Below are positions 7,990 to 16,522 of a stretch of 44,160 bases of DNA, one piece after another. The stretch is from Candidatus Gastranaerophilales bacterium. GTDB lineage: Bacteria; Cyanobacteriota; Vampirovibrionia; Gastranaerophilales; Gastranaerophilaceae. The stretch is taken from NCBI GenBank assembly GCA_944325175.1, contig CALUYZ010000017.1, positions 1 to 44,160 on the forward strand, given 5' to 3'. The notes under the pieces were generated by a model that did not search any database, was not told the DNA's origin, and saw nothing but the letters and a program-made list of their open reading frames with translations. The position numbers and the translations under genes are program-made. Each line of letters begins with the position of its first letter. Positions within the stretch are counted from its first letter, which is position 1.

Positions 7990-9381
7990 ATGAATATAAT
8001 AAATTTAATTATAATGATAGCCCTTATAAGCTTGCTTGTATTGGTGCATGAATGGGGGCATTACATAGCAGCCAGAATGTTTGGCGTAAAAGTTACAAAA
8101 TTTGGCTTTGGTATGCCGATTGGTCCTGTTTTATTTAGAACTAAAAAGGGTGACCTTGAAATTTTGGTTCATGCCTGCCTTTTGGGGGGATATGTTTCAT
8201 TTCCTGAAGATGAAGAAACAGAACAAGGCGAGCCGTTGCTTCCGCCCGATTCAAAAGAAAGGTTTAGAAACCAACCGCCATTAAAACAAGCAATAATAGT
8301 AACAGCGGGTGTTATTATGAATGTTGTTTTTGCTTTCTTTTTAATAGTTTTGGCTGCAACAATTTTTCATAAACTCCCCACAGGCAAAAGCGAAGTTTTT
8401 ATTAACGAAGTTTTAAAAGACGGCTATATTCAAAAAACAATGCCTGATAAATTAAAAGCGGATGATAAAATAATTTCTGTTAACGGAACAGATATAGATT
8501 CTGCCTATAGCTTTATTTTCTTGGTTAAAAATTCAAAACTCTATGACAATAAAGCAGACAAAGAAATAATTAATAAAAAACTGGATGAATTTTTAAAATT
8601 AAACCCCAAAATTAAGAAAAACGAAATCATAAAAGAAGGCACAAGGGTTATTTTGCCTTCTAAAACCCCCGAAGACAAACTTGTTGTAAATGAAAACATC
8701 TTAAAAGGCATTGAAAAATATAAAGACAATGAAATTCAATTATCTGAAGATGAAATAAAATTAAGAAATGAAATTTTAAACAGATACACATACGTTTTAA
8801 CAAAAGATTCTTTCGCTCTTGAAATTGCAACCGCACTTGCCGATTATTACAAACCTTTAGACATTATAGTAGAGCGTGACGGCAAAAGAGTTGAAATTAA
8901 AAATGTTATTGCGGGAGAAGAAGGCATGCTTGGCGTTAAATTAAGCACAAAAGAAATATATACTGAAACCAAAACCCTGCCTCAGATTTTGGTTAATTCC
9001 GCAAAATATATGGTTAACGGCACAAAATTAATGTTAATTGGCTTAATTCAACTTATAACGGGCAAAATTCCCATGAATGAAATGCACGGTATTATTGCAA
9101 TTACAAAAATAGGTTCTGATATTATTGAACATCAAGGAATGTTAAACGGGCTTTTATTAACGGCAATTATAAGCATTGACCTTGCAATAATTAACCTTCT
9201 TCCAATTCCTGCACTTGACGGGGGGCATTTAATGTTTATTATTATTGAAAAAATTATAGGTCGCCCTTTAGATGAAAAAATTGTTGAAAATATCAGCAGA
9301 TTCTTTTTTGCGCTATTAATCGCTTTAATGATATTTGTTATTTTTAACGATATATTTGCCCTTATAACAAAGAAATTTTAA
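7990..9381 (+). CDS. rseP: RseP-type site-2 intramembrane zinc protease with enlarged PDZ region
   Basis: A 463-residue membrane metalloprotease that cuts transmembrane substrates such as anti-sigma factors. HEWGH at residues 20-24 supplies two zinc ligands and the catalytic Glu. NLLPIPALDGGHL at 402-414 supplies the third ligand, Asp410. Several hydrophobic segments surround these motifs. A PDZ domain begins at about 145 (KADDKIISVNG) and resumes at about 290 (DIIVERDGKRVEIKNV). The roughly 100 residues between are an insertion; its FLKLNPKIKKNEIIKEG part looks like half a LysM motif. The gene follows the 7363 gene by 3 bp. Confidence 0.9.
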   Translation: MNIINLIIMIALISLLVLVHEWGHYIAARMFGVKVTKFGFGMPIGPVLFRTKKGDLEILVHACLLGGYVSFPEDEETEQGEPLLPPDSKERFRNQPPLKQAIIVTAGVIMNVVFAFFLIVLAATIFHKLPTGKSEVFINEVLKDGYIQKTMPDKLKADDKIISVNGTDIDSAYSFIFLVKNSKLYDNKADKEIINKKLDEFLKLNPKIKKNEIIKEGTRVILPSKTPEDKLVVNENILKGIEKYKDNEIQLSEDEIKLRNEILNRYTYVLTKDSFALEIATALADYYKPLDIIVERDGKRVEIKNVIAGEEGMLGVKLSTKEIYTETKTLPQILVNSAKYMVNGTKLMLIGLIQLITGKIPMNEMHGIIAITKIGSDIIEHQGMLNGLLLTAIISIDLAIINLLPIPALDGGHLMFIIIEKIIGRPLDEKIVENISRFFFALLIALMIFVIFNDIFALITKKF

Positions 9382-9382
9382 A

Positions 9383-10714
9383 TTATTCAATATATTCTGC
9401 CCTGAATCTGTAAGCTTCAAAGGTGTTTGAAAAATAATCCGGTGTAAAGCCTGCTTTAATTTTCAAATTGTTTAAAAAATCTTTTTTGTTTGGTAACTGT
9501 TTCCAAACAGAAGGCAGATATACAGCGCTTTTTTCTTTATCTTTTATAATTAGCCCGTCAACATCTTGAATTAATTGGCTTAATAAATCTTCTTCATCTT
9601 TAAATTGAATGGGGCTTGGGTTAGATAATAAAGAAACGGCTATTTTCAGTTTATCAATTTCATCTTTTTGAACAGGGTAAAACCTTGGGTCTTTAAATGC
9701 CGCATTTTGAGCGTTTGAAATAATATCTTGAATTAAGGGTCTTGTTGCGCCAACTGAGCCTATGCACCCCCTCAAAGAGCCGTTTTTTTCTAAGGTTACA
9801 AAAGATGCACCGTTTTGTTTCATTATTAAAGGAACTTCAATTTTTTCATTTATCGGTTCATAAGCAGATTTTATGCTTAATTTGCATAATTCAAGAATAA
9901 AATTTGAATAATATTTTTTAATGAAGGCATTTTTTTCTCCTTCATATAAAGCCCATGCGCCATAGCCCACAACCCTTGATAAATCACCTGTTACATCGCC
10001 TGAATTAAACATACCGCAAACCAAAAGAGGAAAATTTTTCATTTTGGCAAAATTCATTAAAGCTTTTATGCCTGTTGAATTGCAAGCCATTTCAGGTTTA
10101 AAGCTTTCTATATCTAAATGTTCAATCAAATGGGCGGTTATGTAGTCTTCTTTTTTTGCTTCATCGTAAGTTAAAAAGTGGCTCAAATCTGATGAAATTA
10201 TAAAGCCTAAATCTTCATTATCATAATATTTTTCAATTATCTTTGAAATGGTTTTATAGTCTGTTTTTCCGATTAAAACGGGAACAATTTTAACATTATT
10301 AAAAATTGTTTGAATTAAAGGAAGCTGAATTTCAACGGAATGTTCCTGCTTATATGCTTCGTCGTTGATAAAACCGAATTCTTTTAATTCTTCATTTATT
10401 TTTTTATCAATTTCAACATTTCCTAAGGGCGTTTGCCAAAAATCATAACTTGTAAGTGAAATTCCTTCAAAATACATTTTATGCGCCGGTGCAAAGATAA
10501 AAAGAGTTTTAAGGTTCTTTTTTAAGGCAGACAAGCCAAGATAAGCTAAATTGCCGGAATAAATAAGCCCTGCATGGGGAACAATAACCGCACGAGAATA
10601 GGAAGACAATATATTATCTTCATCGTTTTGAAAAAAGCTTATATCTTGTTTTAATTTTTCGGCGCTTTCGCTGTAAAAAGTTCCTGCGACCGAAGGCGGT
10701 TTAATTTTTTCCAT
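9383..10714 (-). CDS. AmmeMemoRadiSam fusion: MEMO domain plus AMMECR1 domain
   Basis: A 443-residue fusion. Residues about 1-265 are a MEMO domain (AmmeMemoRadiSam protein B), an extradiol-dioxygenase-like fold: VAGTFYS, VPHAGLIYSG, EHSVEIQLP and SSDLSHF hold the conserved His residues. Residues about 275-443 are AMMECR1 (protein A), with the hallmark LRGCIGS, DPRFYPV and LPSVWKQLP. The divergent gene at 10737 is the radical SAM partner, so the full three-domain set is present. The system's biochemical role is not settled; a modification reaction has been proposed by genomic inference. No ribosome binding site precedes the ATG. Confidence 0.93.
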   Translation of the reverse strand: MEKIKPPSVAGTFYSESAEKLKQDISFFQNDEDNILSSYSRAVIVPHAGLIYSGNLAYLGLSALKKNLKTLFIFAPAHKMYFEGISLTSYDFWQTPLGNVEIDKKINEELKEFGFINDEAYKQEHSVEIQLPLIQTIFNNVKIVPVLIGKTDYKTISKIIEKYYDNEDLGFIISSDLSHFLTYDEAKKEDYITAHLIEHLDIESFKPEMACNSTGIKALMNFAKMKNFPLLVCGMFNSGDVTGDLSRVVGYGAWALYEGEKNAFIKKYYSNFILELCKLSIKSAYEPINEKIEVPLIMKQNGASFVTLEKNGSLRGCIGSVGATRPLIQDIISNAQNAAFKDPRFYPVQKDEIDKLKIAVSLLSNPSPIQFKDEEDLLSQLIQDVDGLIIKDKEKSAVYLPSVWKQLPNKKDFLNNLKIKAGFTPDYFSNTFEAYRFRAEYIE

Positions 10715-10720
10715 AAAAAT

Positions 10721-10748
10721 ATTATAATCTATTTTAATGAATTATCAA
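10721..10748. promoter_or_regulatory. Shared symmetric -10 element for divergent, apparently leaderless genes
   Basis: The gap between the two AmmeMemoRadiSam genes is only 22 bp. ATTATAAT at 10721-10728 is a perfect palindrome that reads TATAAT on both strands. On the minus strand, TTGATA at 10748-10743 lies 16 bp upstream of that TATAAT, predicting transcription to start at or next to the A of the MEMO ATG. On the plus strand the start would fall about 2 bases before the radical SAM ATG; its -35 is poor. Neither start codon has a Shine-Dalgarno sequence. Both leaderless starts are predictions. Confidence 0.5.
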
Positions 10749-11738
10749 AAAATTGTTAAAAATAAAATTCAATGTTTAATATGCCCAAGAACTTGTGTTT
10801 TGTCTGAAGGGCAGATGGGCTTTTGTAATACAATTAAAAATGAAAATAATAGTTTAATTTTAACCGTTCTAAACCATATAACAAGTTTAAATATTGACCC
10901 TATTGAAAAAAAGCCTTTGTACCATTTTTTTCCAAACTCCCCTATTTTATCTTTTGGTACATCCGGCTGCATTATGGGTTGCAGATTTTGCCAAAATTAT
11001 CAAACATCAAAAAGTAAAATTGAAGCAAATAAATTGCCTTATATTGAACCAAATGAAATTATAAAAATTGCAAAAGAAAATAATATAAAATTAATTGCAT
11101 TTACCTATAACGACCCGATTGCTTTTCTGGAATTTGCAATAAATTGTGCAAAAGTGGCAAAAAAAGAAGGAATTAAAACTGTTGCCGTAACATCAGGCTT
11201 TATAAACCCTGAACCTGCAAAAGAATTTTTATCTTATATAGATGCTCTAAATATTGATATAAAAGGGTTTAGTGAAAAATTTTATAATAAAAATTGCGGC
11301 GCAAAATTAGCCCCCGTTTTAGATTTTATAAAGCTTGCCTATGAAATGAAAAAGCACATTGAACTAACCACCCTTTTAATTGAAGGGGAAAATGATTTTG
11401 AAGATGAAATTAAAAAAGAAGCAAATTGGATTAAAAACAATTTGAATGAAAATATCCCCTTGCATTTTAGCGCATTTTTCCCGACTTATAAATTTAAAGA
11501 CAGAAAAAGAACATCTTATGAAACGCTAAAAAAAGCCTATGAAATTGCAAAAAAAGAAGGCTTAAAAAATGTTTATACGGGCAATTTAACCACCATTGAA
11601 ACCTCAAGCACCTATTGCACAAATTGTAATAAACCTTTAATTATAAGAGAAGGGTATAAAATAAAAGAATATAATTTAGAAAATAACCGCTGTAAATTCT
11701 GCAAAACCGAACAATACGGGGAATTTAGTTTTCATTAA
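10737..11738 (+). CDS. amrS: AmmeMemoRadiSam system radical SAM enzyme
   Basis: A 333-residue radical SAM protein of the pyruvate formate-lyase-activase-like group. The 4Fe-4S motif is CIMGCRFC at residues 78-85 (C-x3-C-x2-C), preceded by GTSG. Extra cysteines at the N terminus (CLICPRTC and GFC, residues 13-30) and at the C terminus (CTNC and CKFC, about 298-325) may bind zinc or further clusters. It diverges from the MEMO-AMMECR1 fusion with 22 bp between start codons and probably acts with it. The substrate is unknown. The 3' end overlaps the convergent GIY-YIG gene by 14 bp. Confidence 0.92.
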   Translation: MNYQKIVKNKIQCLICPRTCVLSEGQMGFCNTIKNENNSLILTVLNHITSLNIDPIEKKPLYHFFPNSPILSFGTSGCIMGCRFCQNYQTSKSKIEANKLPYIEPNEIIKIAKENNIKLIAFTYNDPIAFLEFAINCAKVAKKEGIKTVAVTSGFINPEPAKEFLSYIDALNIDIKGFSEKFYNKNCGAKLAPVLDFIKLAYEMKKHIELTTLLIEGENDFEDEIKKEANWIKNNLNENIPLHFSAFFPTYKFKDRKRTSYETLKKAYEIAKKEGLKNVYTGNLTTIETSSTYCTNCNKPLIIREGYKIKEYNLENNRCKFCKTEQYGEFSFH

Positions 11739-11976
11739 TCAGTTTTAATTTTTCTTCTCTTTTTAAATGTTTTATTCTATATTCTTCTTTCATTGCTTCA
11801 GATTTTGTTTCAAACTCTTTTTTATACAAAATTTTAATCGGTTTATTTGCGTTTGTATATTTTGCGCCTTTTGCTTTTACACCGTTTATATGCTCATTAA
11901 ACCTTTTTTCAACGTCTTTTGCAATTCCTGTATAAATTGTATCTTTATTGGTTAACAGCATATAAACAAAGTACAT
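11725..11976 (-). CDS. GIY-YIG nuclease superfamily protein (UPF0213/YhbQ-like)
   Basis: An 83-residue single-domain protein that matches the small GIY-YIG family: VYMLLTNKDTIYTGIAKD carries the Y-x(n)-YTG version of the motif, followed by RFNEH and the family's AKYT and KSEAMKEEYRIK segments. The length is normal for UPF0213 proteins, whose role is poorly known (possibly DNA processing). Its 5' end overlaps the 3' end of the dihydrouridine synthase gene by 32 bp, suggesting translational coupling at the end of that operon. Confidence 0.88.
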   Translation of the reverse strand: MYFVYMLLTNKDTIYTGIAKDVEKRFNEHINGVKAKGAKYTNANKPIKILYKKEFETKSEAMKEEYRIKHLKREEKLKLINEN

Positions 11977-12913
11977 CGTCTAAAACCTTATAAACTTCAT
12001 CTTTTGTATCTAATAAAACAAGCTTGCTCCTTAATTTAGAAGCATTTTTCACGCTTGAAATATAAAATGGGTAAAATTTTCTCATATATTTTATAGCGTT
12101 AATTTCCCCTCTGTATTCAATTTCGCCTTCAATATGCTTTTTTAGCATTTTAATTTTTTCAATTAAATCGGGTTCTTGTATAATTTCACCCGTTTCAAAA
12201 AATTTTTCAATTCTATATGGAAAAGAAAAATCGCCAATAAAGCCTCTTCCGATTGAAACACCGTCTGCGCCTGTAATTTCAAGGCACCTTTTAACATCAT
12301 CTATTGTTTGAATGTCGCCATTTGCAAAAACAGGAATTTTAACCGCTTCTTTTAATTTTTTAATTTCAAGCCAATCTGCAACACCTGAATACATTTGCGC
12401 CCTTGTTCTTGCATGCATTGTAATAAAATCAACACCATTTGCCTCTAACATTTTTGCAAATTCAATGTAATTTTTTTCATCCTGACTCCACCCAAGGCGA
12501 AATTTAACACTTAGCGGTTTTTTAATTGTTTTTCTTATTTCTTTTATAATGCTTTCTGCTAACGGGATATTTCTCATTAAAGAGCAGCCATCTTGCCCTT
12601 TTACAATTTTTCCCACAGGGCAGCCACAATTTATATCAATAACAGAAGCCCTTTCTTCCAATAATTTGGCAGCATAAGCCATTAGGTGGGGTTTATGCCC
12701 TACTATTTGAAAAGAAAGAGGATATTCAATTTCATCATATTTTACAATGTTTGAATTTGGCACCTGATAAATGGCTTCAGATGAAATCATCTCTGTTGTT
12801 AAAAGGGTATTTTTGCCGCCATAATTTCTTATTAATTTGCGGTAAATAATATCTGAAATGCCCGCTAAGGGCGCTTGTATAACTTTTAAATTTTTAACAT
12901 CCGGCTTATTCAT
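11945..12913 (-). CDS. dus: tRNA-dihydrouridine synthase
   Basis: A 322-residue FMN-dependent enzyme that reduces uridine in the tRNA D-loop. It has the N-terminal APLAGISD (FMN binding), INCGCPVGK with the likely catalytic Cys98, VKFRLGW, the HARTR segment, FANGDI and GVSIGRG. The length fits the DusB-like group, but the exact subtype (A, B, C) cannot be fixed by eye. The gene starts 7 bp after the TPR gene and overlaps the GIY-YIG gene, so these three probably form one minus-strand operon. Confidence 0.92.
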   Translation of the reverse strand: MNKPDVKNLKVIQAPLAGISDIIYRKLIRNYGGKNTLLTTEMISSEAIYQVPNSNIVKYDEIEYPLSFQIVGHKPHLMAYAAKLLEERASVIDINCGCPVGKIVKGQDGCSLMRNIPLAESIIKEIRKTIKKPLSVKFRLGWSQDEKNYIEFAKMLEANGVDFITMHARTRAQMYSGVADWLEIKKLKEAVKIPVFANGDIQTIDDVKRCLEITGADGVSIGRGFIGDFSFPYRIEKFFETGEIIQEPDLIEKIKMLKKHIEGEIEYRGEINAIKYMRKFYPFYISSVKNASKLRSKLVLLDTKDEVYKVLDDVLCLYAVNQ

Positions 12914-12919
12914 AATTTT

Positions 12920-15064
12920 TTATTTTTGGCTCAAGTAATCCTTCAATTCTTTTGTTCTTGCTTTTGCATATTTTGAATATTCATCTTCAACCCCTTCTTT
13001 TGCTTTTAAATTTATAAATTTATCATAATAGGTTGAAGCCATTTTGTAGTCTTCTTTTAAGTCGTATTGAACGGCTAACATATAATATGCAAGTGAAAAA
13101 TTAGGGTCTGCTGTTATTGAATTTTTATATTCAAGAAGCGCATTGTTGTTGTTTCCCATCTCTTCATAAATAACCCCTTTGTAATAATAAGCATAGGCAT
13201 TTTTAGGGTTTTTAGAGGTTAATTTATTTAAAGTTAAAAGGGCGTCATTATATTGTTTATTTTCATATAAATTTATGGCGCTATCAAGCATTTGCCCTTC
13301 TTCGCCTTCATTTAGGGCAGTTAGAGTGTTTTTAGCATCGATATTATTAGGGTTAATTGTTAAAATTTTATTTAAGTATATTTTTGCTTCATCATCCCTT
13401 TTTGAATTTATAAGAAGGCTTGCAATCATAAGCATAGCGTTTTCATTTTTCGGGTCTTGTTCTAAAACTTTATTGTAATATTGAATGGCTAAATCTCCCT
13501 TTCTTAGTTCATAATAGCAGTTTGCAATCATAGTGTAGGTTTCTGCGTTTTGAACAGGGAGTTTTAGATATTGTGAAAGTGCCCCTTCAAAATTTTTCAT
13601 ATTGTACATTTCGCTTGCTCTTGCATAAAGCTCATTTGCACCTTGTTTTTGAAGGTTTTCTTTTAAATTTAATAAATCTTGATTGTTTGGCAAAATGCTA
13701 AGCCCGTGGGCAATAACGTTATTTGCTTTAGTTAAATCATTTTGCATCATATAAATTTGAGCTAAATTTATAAAAGGTTCAGGGTTATTTGAATTAATTG
13801 AAATTGCTTTTTTGTAAAATTCAATAGCTGCTTCATACTTTTTATTTTTGTGCATTTCAAAAGCATACTTAAATTGGGCGTCATAGCTATTGGGGTTTGA
13901 AATTGCTTCATTATAAAGATACCCCAAAAGTTTATCTCCTGATAAATCTGAAAGCAAGTTGTTAAGGGCATTTTGAGCGTTGGCATCATTTTTTTTCAGG
14001 GCAAGAATTTCTTTATATTGTTTTATGGCAGAAGCTATATCTCCCTTTTTTTCATAAAGTTTGCCTTTATAAAACCTTGCACTTAAATCTGAATTATCTT
14101 TTAATAAAATTTCATCATAAACTTTAAGAGCGTTGTCATAATCATTTAAGGCAGTATAAACAGATGCTAAATTAATTAAAACAACAGGGTCGTTCGGGTT
14201 AATTTGCCTTGCTTTTATATATTGCTGTTTTGCAAGTTCAAACTGGTTTTGTTTTTGTAAAACTGCACCTAAATTAATTAAAGCTTGTGAATCGTTAGCA
14301 TTTTGAACGCTTCTTGCCATCCACATATTTTGCAGTTGCGAGAGTAATTCTTTATTGTTATCAGAATATTCTAATGCCCTTTGGTATTCATCCATTGCGG
14401 CATCTTCGTTTCCGATTTCATCTAAAATAAGAGCATATTTAAAATGGGCAAGACCGTCTTTTGGGGAAATTGAAATAGCGTTTCTTGCACATTCTATCGC
14501 CATTTTTTCGTTATTTAAACTTTTATAAATATCAGATGATGTTAAATAAGCATTTTTTTGATAGTTTGTTTTATTGAATAATTGCCTGAATTCATAAAGA
14601 GAGGCTGCAAGCTCCCCTTGCCCCCTTAGGCTTTGCGCTTCAAGTTTTATTGAATCTGCCGTTTTTAAAGGCGCATAGCTTGCTTTCAAACTGTTTAAGT
14701 TGCTTTCTGCTTTTTGTGCAATAACGGCTTTTGAACTATCGGGCGCTCCGTCCCAATATTTTAGGTATGTTAAGGCACTTCTTAGGTCGTTAATTGCTTT
14801 TTTATAGGCTTTTTCAGAATCTATATAATATTGCGCACGGGCAAGATATGCCATAGCAAGGGCATTTTGAACAGTTTTATCGTAGGGGCGCTGCCTTATA
14901 ACTTTTTTAAATTCCAAAATGGCAGATGAATATTTTTTATCTTTAAAATAAGTAACACCGTTGTTGTAATAAATATTCACTCTTTCGGGGTTATCATTTG
15001 TATATGCAAACGTACAAGGTGATAACAACAGCATTAAAATTAATATTGATAAGGCTTTTTTCAA
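12920..15064 (-). CDS. Exported tetratricopeptide-repeat protein
   Basis: A 714-residue protein with a signal peptide (residues 1-20, ending in CTFA) followed by tandem TPR units nearly to the C terminus. Typical repeats include YYNNGVTYFKDKKYSSAILEF near residue 31 and YYYKGVIYEEMGNNNNALLEY near residue 620; I estimate a dozen or more units. It is probably a periplasmic or surface-facing scaffold for protein assembly. No catalytic domain is visible. It is the first gene of the operon with dus and the GIY-YIG gene, and is divergent from bioG with a 106-bp gap. Confidence 0.85.
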   Translation of the reverse strand: MKKALSILILMLLLSPCTFAYTNDNPERVNIYYNNGVTYFKDKKYSSAILEFKKVIRQRPYDKTVQNALAMAYLARAQYYIDSEKAYKKAINDLRSALTYLKYWDGAPDSSKAVIAQKAESNLNSLKASYAPLKTADSIKLEAQSLRGQGELAASLYEFRQLFNKTNYQKNAYLTSSDIYKSLNNEKMAIECARNAISISPKDGLAHFKYALILDEIGNEDAAMDEYQRALEYSDNNKELLSQLQNMWMARSVQNANDSQALINLGAVLQKQNQFELAKQQYIKARQINPNDPVVLINLASVYTALNDYDNALKVYDEILLKDNSDLSARFYKGKLYEKKGDIASAIKQYKEILALKKNDANAQNALNNLLSDLSGDKLLGYLYNEAISNPNSYDAQFKYAFEMHKNKKYEAAIEFYKKAISINSNNPEPFINLAQIYMMQNDLTKANNVIAHGLSILPNNQDLLNLKENLQKQGANELYARASEMYNMKNFEGALSQYLKLPVQNAETYTMIANCYYELRKGDLAIQYYNKVLEQDPKNENAMLMIASLLINSKRDDEAKIYLNKILTINPNNIDAKNTLTALNEGEEGQMLDSAINLYENKQYNDALLTLNKLTSKNPKNAYAYYYKGVIYEEMGNNNNALLEYKNSITADPNFSLAYYMLAVQYDLKEDYKMASTYYDKFINLKAKEGVEDEYSKYAKARTKELKDYLSQK

Positions 15065-15130
15065 AACGTTAAACCCCCTAAAATTTTATAAATAAATTAT
15101 ACAATGAAAACCCTTTATTTTTTAATTGTA

Positions 15131-15158
15131 TAATTGGTATTAGATAATTTACCAATTA
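15131..15158. promoter_or_regulatory. Inverted repeat operator candidate upstream of bioG-bioC
   Basis: TAATTGGT at 15131-15138 and ACCAATTA at 15151-15158 form a perfect 8-bp inverted repeat with a 12-bp spacer. The spacer contains GATAAT (15143-15148), a good -10 candidate, and the right arm runs into the AGGA ribosome binding site 9 bases before the bioG ATG. A repressor bound here would block transcription. The symmetry recalls BirA-type biotin operators (two arms around a spacer), but the arms do not match the consensus I know, so the regulator is open. Confidence 0.45.
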
Positions 15159-15170
15159 GGAACTTTAAAT

Positions 15171-15821
15171 ATGAAACTTTTTCATATAAACAATGATTCA
15201 ACAAGGCTTTTAATATTTTTTGCGGGCTTTTACACTGATAACAACTGCTTTATGGAATTTGACAATAAAAAAAGCGACATTTTATTTATTTACGATTATT
15301 CAGACCTAAATTTTGATGAAATTTCATATTTTGATTTCACCCCATATGTTGAAATTAATTTAATTGCTTATTCTTATGGTGTTTTTGCAGCAAATTTGGC
15401 GGCAGATTTTTTACCTGAAATTAATAATTCGGTTGCAATTTCAGGCACAATATTTCCTATTGATGAAAACTTTGGCATAAAACCAAAAATTTATGATTTA
15501 ATGCTAAATAGCTTTAACTTAGATGTTATTCAAAACTTTAAAAATAAAATGGAATTAAATTCTGGCGGCATTATTCAAAATTCAAAAAGGGAAATTGAAA
15601 ATTTAAAATCGGAATTAATGAATATTAAAAATTACGTTTTAAATAATGAAATAAAAGAAAATTTTGAATTTTCTAAAGTAATTATTACAAAAAAAGACAG
15701 AATTATTCCCTATTTAGCGCAAAAAAGCTTTTGGGAAGGGCACAGAAACGTTTATGAACTTGATTTGGGGCATTTCCCCTTTTTCAATTTCAATGATTTT
15801 GATGAAATTTTGGAACTATAA
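15171..15821 (+). CDS. bioG: Pimeloyl-ACP methyl ester esterase, BioG family (DUF452)
   Basis: A 216-residue alpha/beta hydrolase. Likely triad: Ser68 in the nucleophile elbow AYSYG (the first Gly of G-x-S-x-G is Ala), Asp176 in TKKDRIIP and His201 in DLGHFPFF. The N-terminal IFFAGFYTD and the DYSDL segment are typical of BioG, which removes the methyl group from pimeloyl-ACP methyl ester to end BioC-primed pimelate synthesis. It lies 2 bp before bioC, which strongly supports the assignment. The other biotin ring-assembly genes are not in this window. Confidence 0.9.
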   Translation: MKLFHINNDSTRLLIFFAGFYTDNNCFMEFDNKKSDILFIYDYSDLNFDEISYFDFTPYVEINLIAYSYGVFAANLAADFLPEINNSVAISGTIFPIDENFGIKPKIYDLMLNSFNLDVIQNFKNKMELNSGGIIQNSKREIENLKSELMNIKNYVLNNEIKENFEFSKVIITKKDRIIPYLAQKSFWEGHRNVYELDLGHFPFFNFNDFDEILEL

Positions 15822-15823
15822 AA

Positions 15824-16522
15824 ATGGATTTTTCAAAAGTAAAAGATACATATAAATCTAATGCTCCAATTCAAAAAGAAATGGCGCATAATTTAGTTTC
15901 AAATTTAATTAAATTAAAAGGAAAAAATTTTGATACCATTTTTGAAATTGGTTCTGGCACCGGTTTTTTAACAGAAAATATAAAAGAAAAAATTAAATAT
16001 AATAAAATTATTTTAAATGACCTATCCGATAATTTTACAAATATAATTCCAAATGAATATCTAAAAGGGGATATTTTAGATGTTAACCTTAATTTTAAAT
16101 CAGATTTAATAATTTCAAACGCTGCATTTCAGTGGATTAATGATTATAATAAACTTTTTTCAAAACTTTATAACAACTTAAATTTTGGTGGAACTCTTTG
16201 TTTTACAACATTTGGCAAAGACAATTTCAGGCAAATTAAAGATATAACAGGCTTTGGGCTAAATTACCCCGATTTAGAAGATTTTATAAAAAAGGCTGGG
16301 TTTGAAATTTTATATTTTGAACAAGAATTAAACACAATGTATTTTAAAAATATAAATGAACTTCTTTTGCACATTAAATTAACAGGCGTAAAAGTTGAAA
16401 ACAAAGTTTGGACAAAAAAAGATTTTTTGCATTTTAAAAGCCAATATCTAGAAAAATATAAGGATGATATGGGTTTTGAACTTACATATCACCCTATTTA
16501 TTATTACCTTGTTAAAAATTAA
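15824..16522 (+). CDS. bioC: Malonyl-ACP O-methyltransferase
   Basis: A 232-residue class I SAM-dependent methyltransferase. Motif I is FEIGSGTGFLT near residue 40; DILDVNL and SNAAFQWIND follow as in BioC, where the FQW segment is a family hallmark. It methylates the free carboxyl of malonyl-ACP so that fatty-acid synthesis enzymes can build the pimeloyl chain, which BioG then demethylates. It begins 2 bp after bioG, so the two form one operon. The 3' end stands next to the convergent prepilin gene at 16523 with no obvious terminator hairpin. Confidence 0.92.
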   Translation: MDFSKVKDTYKSNAPIQKEMAHNLVSNLIKLKGKNFDTIFEIGSGTGFLTENIKEKIKYNKIILNDLSDNFTNIIPNEYLKGDILDVNLNFKSDLIISNAAFQWINDYNKLFSKLYNNLNFGGTLCFTTFGKDNFRQIKDITGFGLNYPDLEDFIKKAGFEILYFEQELNTMYFKNINELLLHIKLTGVKVENKVWTKKDFLHFKSQYLEKYKDDMGFELTYHPIYYYLVKN

